This document shows positions 34,951 to 41,306 of a stretch of DNA of 41,306 bases, one piece after another. Origin of the DNA: Anaerolineaceae bacterium 4572_78 (lineage in GTDB: Bacteria; Chloroflexota; Anaerolineae; 4572-78). The stretch lies in contig NBMH01000084.1 in assembly GCA_002084875.1 (NCBI GenBank), forward strand, positions 1 to 41,306, given 5' to 3'. Numbering within the stretch: position 1 is the stretch's first letter; each line of letters begins with the position of its first letter. Under the pieces are notes generated by a model. It was not told the DNA's origin and did no database searches. It worked only from the letters and a program-made list of their open reading frames with translations. Made by a program: the position numbers and the translations under genes.

Positions 34951-36513
34951 ATGCTACCTGATTTTAGACTTCACCAACGTGATTATTTAACAAAAATTAC
35001 ACAGGCAATGAGTTCAAAGTTGAACTTACCTGACCTGTTGAAGCTCATTCTGGAAAGTGCAGTCCGCCTCTTAGCGGGGCATGCTGGGCTGATAGTGCTA
35101 CGGAATGAGAATGGCAAATTGTCGGCGGCGGCTAGTATTGGATTGCCCCGTGATGTAGTCCCTTATTTCAAATCGTTATGGGAAAACATCCCTGCCGACC
35201 ACACTAAAGATATCCCCGATATTCGCCTACGACTGGCTTTGGCTTCACGAGCAACAGGAGTATTACTACGCCAAGTCGTAGCTTTGCCGTTACAGTTTGA
35301 AGAAGATAACAAAGGCTACATCTTTATTTTTCGGGGAAAAGGCGAAGCCTCATTCACGATAAGCGATAATCAAATATTAGCAACATTTGCAAACCAAGCG
35401 GCAATTGCCGTACATAATGCCTATCTTTATCAGCAAGTTATCCGACAACGTGAAAATCTGAATGCGATAATCGAAAATAGCGGAGATGGAATCATGATAA
35501 TCAATCCATTTCGGATAATCAGCACCTGGAATAAAACCCTTGCCAACCTGACAGGTATCAGTACCGAAGATGCGATAGGAAAACCATGTTACGATGTGCT
35601 AAACTTGAAAACCAAAAATGGGATGAGTGTATGTCATACGAGATGCCCAATATTAAATTCATCTGAATATGAAAATATGTACATAGAGGGATTTCATAAA
35701 CGCCTTGATGGCTTAAAAATTAGCTTTGCTGATAAATATTCACCTCGTTTGAATAATGAAGGCGAAATGTATGAATATATCGCCAATGTGCGTGATGTGA
35801 GCCACTTGCGTGAGAATGAAGATTTAAAGGAAACTTTACTAGCAGTTATTTCACATGAATTAAAAACGCCTGTCAGTATAATCAAAGGGTACGCGGGAAC
35901 CCTAGCCCGTGAGGATGCCGATTGGGGCAAAGATGTAATACGTGATGGCTTAATCGTAATTGAGGAAGAAGCCGACAAACTCAATACCTTAATTACTAAC
36001 CTGTTGCAAGCCAGCCGTTTGCAAAGTGGTCATCTAAAATTAAAGCATACCCAAATAGATTTGTCTGTCATGGTGAAAAAATCTGTCGAAAGTCTTAGGG
36101 CGACAACCGCTAAGCATCAATTTGAAGTAGAATTTCCCCATGATTTTCCCTACATCTTAGCAGATTATGCTCGCATGTGGGAGGTTATCACCAATCTAAT
36201 TAACAATGCTATCAAATACAGTCCGAATGGAGGCATGATAAAATTGGGAGGAGAGGTTCTTGATAACACCGTTCGCCTGTTTGTCACCGACGAAGGAATT
36301 GGCATTCCACCTTCAGCCCATTCCATAATTTTCGAGAGATTTCATCGCATAGATAACAGTTTAACACGAAAAGCCAAAGGCACAGGATTGGGGTTATTCT
36401 TAGTAAAATCTGTTGTTGAGGCTCATGGCGGAACAGTTTGGGTAGAAAGTCAGCCAGGCATGGGTAGCACGTTTTGGGTCGAATTGCCAATGGAGAAGAT
36501 AGTGAGAGGTTAA
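34951..36513 (+). CDS. Sensor histidine kinase (GAF - PAS - HisKA - HATPase)
   Basis: A cytoplasmic kinase with no membrane segment: GAF domain (about 20-160), PAS domain (about 170-290, with IIENSGDGIMIINPFRII), HisKA box LLAVISHELKTPVSIIKGY (His 302) and an HATPase with NLINNAIKYSPNGG, DEGIGIP and GTGLGLFLVKSVVEAHGG. Length 520 aa. The GAF/PAS pair suggests it senses a small molecule or redox state; two Cys (PCYDVL and VCHTRCPIL) in the PAS part are reminiscent of the CxxxCP pattern found in some redox or signalling PAS domains. No response regulator follows. No clear ribosome-binding site before the ATG. Confidence 0.9.
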   Translation: MLPDFRLHQRDYLTKITQAMSSKLNLPDLLKLILESAVRLLAGHAGLIVLRNENGKLSAAASIGLPRDVVPYFKSLWENIPADHTKDIPDIRLRLALASRATGVLLRQVVALPLQFEEDNKGYIFIFRGKGEASFTISDNQILATFANQAAIAVHNAYLYQQVIRQRENLNAIIENSGDGIMIINPFRIISTWNKTLANLTGISTEDAIGKPCYDVLNLKTKNGMSVCHTRCPILNSSEYENMYIEGFHKRLDGLKISFADKYSPRLNNEGEMYEYIANVRDVSHLRENEDLKETLLAVISHELKTPVSIIKGYAGTLAREDADWGKDVIRDGLIVIEEEADKLNTLITNLLQASRLQSGHLKLKHTQIDLSVMVKKSVESLRATTAKHQFEVEFPHDFPYILADYARMWEVITNLINNAIKYSPNGGMIKLGGEVLDNTVRLFVTDEGIGIPPSAHSIIFERFHRIDNSLTRKAKGTGLGLFLVKSVVEAHGGTVWVESQPGMGSTFWVELPMEKIVRG

Positions 36514-36530
36514 TGAAATTAACCCCCAGC

Positions 36531-36548
36531 CTTTTCACATGTGAAAAG
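36531..36548 (+). terminator. Perfect 18-bp palindrome after the kinase gene
   Basis: CTTTTCACATGTGAAAAG is fully self-complementary and lies 17 nt after the kinase stop codon. It probably marks the transcript end; no T-run follows. Confidence 0.5.
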
Positions 36549-36615
36549 CCTCAACCACTGACCTTTCCCCCACAGGGAGATGGGAATCTTACTCACTATC
36601 ACTCCACCACAGATG

Positions 36616-36741
36616 GGGCTGTTTAATGCTATTTTTTGACAAGATAAATTGGAGCGTCAAAGCTTGCTTTGACATGAAAAAGCAAACTTTTTCGCTCCAT
36701 AAATCCCAAGCCATGTTCTTCGTTTTAGCATTAAACATCCC
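36616..36741. mobile_element. MITE-like element, most complete copy
   Basis: GGGCTGTTTAATGCTA at the left and TAGCATTAAACATCCC at the right are inverted repeats with one mismatch over 16. Between them: an ATTTTTTGACAAGATAAAT spacer, the full double-hairpin core (36650-36699), and AAATCCCAAGCCATGTTCTT. This is the best reference copy for the family. No coding capacity. Confidence 0.8.
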
Positions 36742-36778
36742 TAGGGTGTGGGGGTGAACGGTTACTTAATAAGTTCTT

Positions 36779-37156
36779 CTATCTTTTCAAAACAGAACCA
36801 AATAGCCGCACTGCCAGCCAAGATAAAGTCATGACTGGAATAAATTGAGTACCAGGAAAAACACCTTCTAAGGCAGTCACACCTCGTAATGGTGCCAACC
36901 CTAGCCTGCTTAACACCACCCATGTAATCGGCACTGAAAATGAATCCAGACTTAAATCAAGCAAATCTAAAAAAAGCACTACAACAAATGGTGTATGTTG
37001 TAAAGCTGTCTTGAAATCGGCATCGGGGGGCAAATCAATATTTCTAACTCGCCAGTAAATCCAGCCTAACAAAATCATGGCTAAAATTAGCGAACCTGCC
37101 ATGATAGCAAGTAAAATTGGTAAATATTGGCTAAGTATATCAGTCAACCATTCCAT
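36779..37156 (-). CDS. Small integral membrane protein, unknown function
   Basis: The 125-aa protein has a long N-terminal membrane helix (about 10-36), a short soluble part (RVRNIDLPPDADFKTAL) and further hydrophobic segments near the C-terminus. I do not recognise a family. The ATG at 37156 has AGGAG 8 nt before it; the longer frame to 37192 would read through this site. It lies convergent to the kinase gene and divergent from the M50 protease at 37358. Confidence 0.6.
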   Translation of the reverse strand: MEWLTDILSQYLPILLAIMAGSLILAMILLGWIYWRVRNIDLPPDADFKTALQHTPFVVVLFLDLLDLSLDSFSVPITWVVLSRLGLAPLRGVTALEGVFPGTQFIPVMTLSWLAVRLFGSVLKR

Positions 37157-37292
37157 TATGTATCTCCTTAATTGCATAGAGCAAAAAAGCAAGCTTTGAC
37201 TTCGTATTTTTACTATAATACTGCAATTATGCCAAATATGGCAATTCTATTTAACTTTTTTTGTACTTTGATGTAGAATGAAAGGAGAGTAA

Positions 37293-37330
37293 GGAGCACA
37301 ATGGCATGACAAAGCAAGTTTTGTCGCTCC
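37293..37330. repeat. Divergent double-hairpin repeat, copy j
   Basis: GGAGC...GGCATGACAAAGCAAG, then TTTTGTCGCTCC: the outer stem and the second arm remain, the first arm is lost. A stray arm (AAAAAAGCAAGCTTTGAC) lies at 37183-37200. It ends 27 nt before the ATG of the M50 gene. Confidence 0.65.
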
Positions 37331-37357
37331 ATTATATATTTCATTAATGGTGAAAAA

Positions 37358-38476
37358 ATGAACAAACAATCAAATATTATTTTAGATGGCACACTGATTG
37401 CCAAGCTACGGGTTGAAATCCAAGATTTGTTTTTGGTAACAAATATAAAAATACCTTCCGAAGCTAAACAAGGCGTAATTATTTTTCAAGGCGACTTACG
37501 TTTGGATGACTCTGAAGTTGTTTACGATGCGATAGCCAAACGATGGCTACCACTTGATTACACTCCCATGCTTCAGCGTAATCAAAACCAGATTGAATTG
37601 ATTGCTAATCCAGGCGTAGTACATCCAAAGCCGAGCAATCCCTTGATTAACTTGGTTTTATTTATCCTGACGGTTTTATCAGTTTTGGGAGTCAGTCTCA
37701 TGAATGAAGGAATTAATCCCTTAGAAAATCCAGCTGGAATTTTACAGGGATTGCCCTTTACTATTGCCTTTTTAGCTATTCTAGGTGCCCATGAATTTGG
37801 ACATTATTTTCTGGCACGATATCATAAAGTTGCTGTTACACTGCCTTATTTCATCCCATTCCCAAATATCATCGGTACATTTGGAGCATTTATCCAACTC
37901 CGCTCGCCGACAATCACTCGTAAACAACTGTTTGATGTGGGCGTGGCGGGTCCCATTGCAGGTTTAGTGATTGCCTTACCTGTATTAGTCATAGGACTGT
38001 TCAATTCGACAATAGAACCGTTACCGACTGTGGGAGGAGGATACCTCATGGAAGGCAATTCGATATTTTACTGGGGCTTGAAACTGATGATTTTTGGACA
38101 AGCGTTACCCTCAAATGGCATGGATGTTTTTCTACATCCTCTGGCATGGGCGGGCTGGCTTGGCTTATTGGTGACGATGCTTAATCTAGTTCCCGTAGGG
38201 CAGTTGGATGGCGGACATATTGCTTATGTCTTGTTTGGAAAAGCTACCCGTACAATCGGATATGTCATAATTATTCTCATGTTAATCGGCAGTTATTTTT
38301 CTTTGACATGGCTATTTTGGGCATTGCTCATATTCGTATTGGTTGGTGTCGGACATCCCCCTCCTCTAAATGAAGTGGCTCCCTTAGATAATCAACGCAA
38401 GTTATTAGGATATGTCATGTTGGTTGTATTTATTTTGTTATTTACTCCTATACCATTAGAACTTGTAGGCGTTTAA
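37358..38476 (+). CDS. M50 family site-2-type protease
   Basis: A membrane zinc protease of the site-2 type. The zinc site HEFGH is at residues 145-149, followed by the family block [23 protein letters not shown] and the third ligand in [12 protein letters not shown] (Asp about 283). At 372 aa with about seven helices it resembles cyanobacterial and plant EGY-type proteases. The N-terminal 90 residues form a cytosolic domain starting with a long basic stretch. The next gene begins 2 nt after its stop, so they are co-translated. The substrate is unknown. Confidence 0.9.
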   Translation: MNKQSNIILDGTLIAKLRVEIQDLFLVTNIKIPSEAKQGVIIFQGDLRLDDSEVVYDAIAKRWLPLDYTPMLQRNQNQIELIANPGVVHPKPSNPLINLVLFILTVLSVLGVSLMNEGINPLENPAGILQGLPFTIAFLAILGAHEFGHYFLARYHKVAVTLPYFIPFPNIIGTFGAFIQLRSPTITRKQLFDVGVAGPIAGLVIALPVLVIGLFNSTIEPLPTVGGGYLMEGNSIFYWGLKLMIFGQALPSNGMDVFLHPLAWAGWLGLLVTMLNLVPVGQLDGGHIAYVLFGKATRTIGYVIIILMLIGSYFSLTWLFWALLIFVLVGVGHPPPLNEVAPLDNQRKLLGYVMLVVFILLFTPIPLELVGV

Positions 38477-38478
38477 TA

Positions 38479-40854
38479 ATGATAAACAATGCTCCTCCCA
38501 CAAACTATCATGTAACCATTGCCATTAATAAAAAAGAACAATTACGTCCTCTATTGATATTGGGCTATTACATTGCCAAATGTCGTGGAGGAAAAATGAC
38601 AGTCGTTCATGTTTCTCGTTCAGGAAAAATACCTGACTGGTTAGAAAACTATATCAAGTCCAACAACGTTAATGTCGACATCATTTGCCAGCAAGAAACA
38701 TCAGCCGCTAAGGGGATTTTGCAGTATGTAAAACGCAACCGCCCAAATTTGTTATTGGTTGGTTGGAAAGGTGATGTTTCCAAAGTAGGCTATTTACTAA
38801 GCACAACATTAGACATGGTGTTGTTTCAAGCACAGTGCGATGTTATGATTGTTCGGGCAAACTCGACATGGCCTGAGTCGTCATTATTTCATAAATCTCA
38901 AATAAATGTCTTAGCACCTATTGCAGGTGGTCCCAATGTTCCAATAGGTGCAGATATTATTGTTGATGCACTTCCTCATGCAATTACCAAAGCTATTTAT
39001 ATCGTTCCCGATATTGCAGACAGTGCCAAAGTTGACGAAGGTAAATTATTCCTGGATAGGTTTATTGAAATATGGGTAGATAATCCTCCTTTAAGTACCC
39101 AAGTTGTCATGGCACGTAATATTACTGAGGGCATCTTAGCTGAAAGCAAAAACCATGACATAGTGGTATTAGGTGCTGGCAGAGATAGCATTTTAGACCG
39201 TTTTTTATTTGGTCAAATCCCCCAAAAAGTTGGGCAAAAGTTTCCAAAAACGACGATTATCTATAAAAAATTCGACGGTAGTTTTGGTACATTTCTACTC
39301 CGATTGTGGCGGCGAAGTACACACTTTCTACCCATCATGAGCCAAAAAGAGCAGATTGACTTGTATCAAGAGGTACGAAATGGTGCTAGACCTGATGTTG
39401 ATTTTTTCATGATGATTGGCTTGGCGGCGGGGATTGCGGCTTTAGGATTGTTGCTGAATAGTCCAGCAGTAATTATCGGTGCTATGTTAGTTGCTCCCTT
39501 AATGTCCGCTATCATGGGTATTGGCTTGGCAATTGTACAATCGGATATTAGATTACTCAGAATCTCTATCGAATCTACATTTCGGGGCATAATGTTAGCT
39601 ATTTTAATGGGCTTTATATTCGGCTTAGTATTTTTGAACATTGACCCCACAGCAGAAGTATTAGCCAGAACGCAACCATCATTGTTAGATTTAGGAGTGG
39701 CACTTGTTTCAGGTTTAGCAGGAGCTTATGCGATATGTCGCAAAGATGTTTCTTCATCCTTGCCAGGCGTAGCCATTGCCGCCGCTTTAGTTCCTCCATT
39801 AGTAACAGTTGGTTTAGGGAGTGCTTGGGCAATACGCACAGTGATTACGATGGGATTTGCCATTGCTTTAGTCGAGTTGCAAATTGCTGGGGGAGCGTTA
39901 TTACTTTTCTTGACCAACTTGATAGCTATTGTCGCCGCTAGTGGATTGATATTTTTTTCTTACGGTTTCAGACCACATCACAAAAAGGATGACCAGCTAT
40001 GGGTGTTTAAACAAGGTGCTATCGTCGCCATGATATTTCTTGCCATCGTCGTTATTATCTTGGCAAGCCTAACTGTTCGCTCATTTCGGGAAGTGAGCCT
40101 AGCAAAAGCAGAATCGGCATTTAACCAAAATATTGAGCAAGTTTTGCATGAGGAAATCCAAAACATCAGTTTGCGTGCTTCATTAGACAAGTGGAAAAAA
40201 TCTGATGGAGAAGACGATACATTTCATTTGGAAGTTTATGTCCGCTCACCTTACAACATTTCTCATAGGGAAGTTGTTGACATGCAAACTAACGTGGCTA
40301 GCAAATTAGATTTAGACCGCACATTTTCATTGGTGGTAATTGTTCTACGCACTACGGAAGTAGACCCGATTGTGCCACCAACTCCGACCTCGACTCCCAC
40401 CAATACACCAACTCATACATCTACACCAACTCCAACGCCGACAAACACGCCTACTCCAACCTACACCTTTACGCCGACCAGTACTCCTACAGCAACGAAC
40501 ACGCCGACTAATACCCGTACACCGACTAAAACTCCGACTCCAATATTGTCATCAACAAGAACATCCACATCATTCCCAACCGATACGCCAACTTCTACTT
40601 CAACATTTACCATAACTCCAACACCTACCCCATTATCTGCCGTCGTAGGAGATACGCAAGGCAACGGCTTAAGATTACGTGATGTTCCCGCAGGTCGTCG
40701 AATAGGTAATTTACCTGAAGGCACATCTGTGAAAGTGCTTAATCGCAATATCAAACGTGTTGATGATATAGTTTGGGTTGAAATTATCTTGGAGGATGGC
40801 AGACATGCCTGGGTTGCCCGTGAATATTTGGAAATCACCCCGCATTTGCCATAG
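38479..40854 (+). CDS. USP-like - DUF389 membrane - Pro/Thr linker - SH3b fusion protein
   Basis: Residues about 1-270 look like two universal-stress-protein folds in tandem ([24 protein letters not shown]..., [26 protein letters not shown]). Residues about 300-560 match the DUF389 membrane domain ([39 protein letters not shown]). A Pro/Thr linker of about 85 residues made of TPTNTPT-like steps follows, and the C-terminus (about 710-785) is an SH3b domain ([25 protein letters not shown]..., ending WVAREYLEI). SH3b domains usually bind peptidoglycan, so the tail is probably outside the cytoplasmic membrane. DUF389 function is unknown. It is translated right after the M50 protease, which may cut or regulate it (inference only). 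Confidence 0.85.
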   Translation: MINNAPPTNYHVTIAINKKEQLRPLLILGYYIAKCRGGKMTVVHVSRSGKIPDWLENYIKSNNVNVDIICQQETSAAKGILQYVKRNRPNLLLVGWKGDVSKVGYLLSTTLDMVLFQAQCDVMIVRANSTWPESSLFHKSQINVLAPIAGGPNVPIGADIIVDALPHAITKAIYIVPDIADSAKVDEGKLFLDRFIEIWVDNPPLSTQVVMARNITEGILAESKNHDIVVLGAGRDSILDRFLFGQIPQKVGQKFPKTTIIYKKFDGSFGTFLLRLWRRSTHFLPIMSQKEQIDLYQEVRNGARPDVDFFMMIGLAAGIAALGLLLNSPAVIIGAMLVAPLMSAIMGIGLAIVQSDIRLLRISIESTFRGIMLAILMGFIFGLVFLNIDPTAEVLARTQPSLLDLGVALVSGLAGAYAICRKDVSSSLPGVAIAAALVPPLVTVGLGSAWAIRTVITMGFAIALVELQIAGGALLLFLTNLIAIVAASGLIFFSYGFRPHHKKDDQLWVFKQGAIVAMIFLAIVVIILASLTVRSFREVSLAKAESAFNQNIEQVLHEEIQNISLRASLDKWKKSDGEDDTFHLEVYVRSPYNISHREVVDMQTNVASKLDLDRTFSLVVIVLRTTEVDPIVPPTPTSTPTNTPTHTSTPTPTPTNTPTPTYTFTPTSTPTATNTPTNTRTPTKTPTPILSSTRTSTSFPTDTPTSTSTFTITPTPTPLSAVVGDTQGNGLRLRDVPAGRRIGNLPEGTSVKVLNRNIKRVDDIVWVEIILEDGRHAWVAREYLEITPHLP

Positions 40855-40951
40855 AAACCAGTCGGGGGTTCCCAACGGCTTACCTCCTTTTTGCCTTAAA
40901 TATAATTTCCTACCCGACACACTTCTAGTGGGGCGGGGTGATAGTTTTGAA
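40855..40951. other. 3' flank of iscB, possible right end of the IS element
   Basis: GTCGGG (40861-40866) pairs with CCCGAC (40913-40918) around a 46-nt loop. IscB genes often lie in IS200/IS605-like elements whose ends form imperfect hairpins, so this could be the right end. No tnpA is seen in the window. Confidence 0.35.
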
Positions 40952-41306
40952 TTAAAAACTGTATTCGTAGCCATCCGCACCTTGTATCAATTCCTGTTCG
41001 CCTGTCTCACCAACGCAAGCCGCATCTATCCAGTGGTCTTTGTCGTAGCCTTGCTTAGTGCGATTGTATTTTGTTCTACCACCACTCCAAAAGCTAACTG
41101 GCAAACCAAACTTTTTCAACACGTCACCGATGGCATATCTAATGGCATTGATCGCCGCCGCATCTCTCAATGGTTGTTTTGCTTGAGCCTGTAGCTTTGT
41201 CAACACGGCAGGCTTGTTTTTCAAAAAGACCTTCACGTCTTGATTGCCTTTTTTCTGGTTGCACTTATGACAAGCTAAGGTCAAGTTGCTAACTCTATCC
41301 GAACCG
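40952..41306 (-). CDS. iscB: IscB OMEGA nuclease, C-terminal part (5' end outside window)
   Basis: IscB is the RNA-guided nuclease ancestral to Cas9, with a split RuvC domain and an HNH domain, working with an omega RNA. The part in the window starts in the HNH domain at GSDRVSNLTLACHKCNQKKG, continues with the linker segment LRDAAAINAIRYAIGDVL and FWSGGRTKYNRT, and has the RuvC-III motif DHWIDAACVG with the catalytic His and Asp. It then ends within 18 residues at IQGADGYEYSF. Usual IscB proteins have about 80 more residues between DAACVG and the closing RADGYEY-like end, holding the target-adjacent-motif-interacting domain. Here the last residues remain but that middle part is missing, in frame. 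The gene enters from the right edge; its start and any omega RNA are not in the window. It could be a deletion-damaged copy or a naturally short form. Confidence 0.85.
   Translation of the reverse strand, partial: GSDRVSNLTLACHKCNQKKGNQDVKVFLKNKPAVLTKLQAQAKQPLRDAAAINAIRYAIGDVLKKFGLPVSFWSGGRTKYNRTKQGYDKDHWIDAACVGETGEQELIQGADGYEYSF

Noticed and set aside
38997-39941. Several short frames antisense or alternative to the DUF389 gene
   Set aside because: All are shadows of a clear, intact membrane-protein frame.
40378-40640. Period-6 repeats (ACTCCGACN-like) as a possible CRISPR or satellite array
   Set aside because: They encode the TPT linker in frame, units are irregular and there are no spacers.
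40461-40838. Minus-strand 125-aa frame rich in VGV repeats
   Set aside because: It is the antisense of the Pro/Thr linker; low-complexity coding sequence keeps several frames open.

Overview
The window looks like a piece of a moderately AT-rich Chloroflexota genome, probably of the Anaerolineae type. This is an inference from gene families and not a phylogeny. The hints are a UPF0182 membrane protein, a K+-dependent membrane pyrophosphatase, a beta-prime RNA polymerase subunit (1424 aa) with a long coiled-coil insertion, Pro/Thr-rich linkers in surface proteins, a very long beta-propeller sensor kinase, and many small palindromic repeats between genes. No rRNA, tRNA or CRISPR array was seen.

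Layout. Positions 1-3.6 kb hold accessory genes: a truncated P-loop ATPase overlapping an N-terminally truncated GrpB-family gene, a DUF4230 protein, and an ATPase-nuclease fusion. Positions 3.7-10.3 kb are one minus-strand block: an alpha-oxoamine synthase, TrkA (split in two frames), TrkH and the pyrophosphatase, together a K+ uptake and energy module. Positions 10.6-16.2 kb are plus strand: an unknown protein whose LysM domain lies in another frame, a small beta-rich protein, UPF0182 and ilvE. Positions 16.3-24.4 kb are minus strand: a 1319-aa sensor kinase, a PD-(D/E)XK nuclease with a possible autoregulated promoter, a lipoprotein, a nuclease-less copy of the 2 kb ATPase gene, and an M50 protease. 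Positions 24.7-28.1 kb hold a second kind of ATPase-nuclease, coupled to a response regulator with a PP2C phosphatase output. After that come rpoC, a glycosyltransferase and recF (minus), a GAF-PAS histidine kinase (plus), a small membrane protein (minus), an M50 protease plus a USP-DUF389-SH3 fusion (plus), and, running off the right edge, the C-terminal half of an IscB (minus).

Two themes tie the window together. The first is a family of about 50-130 bp double-hairpin repeats (outer stem GGAGCG/CGCTCC around two inner hairpins, some copies inside a larger terminal-inverted-repeat element) found at more than ten places, including in frame inside the sensor-kinase gene. The second is an unusual density of broken or rearranged genes: ATPase/GrpB, trkA, the LysM protein, the copy-2 ATPase, the 24.8 kb ATPase start and the IscB C-terminus. 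The most notable single item is the IscB fragment, which keeps the end of HNH and RuvC-III but appears to lack the usual C-terminal target-interacting domain.
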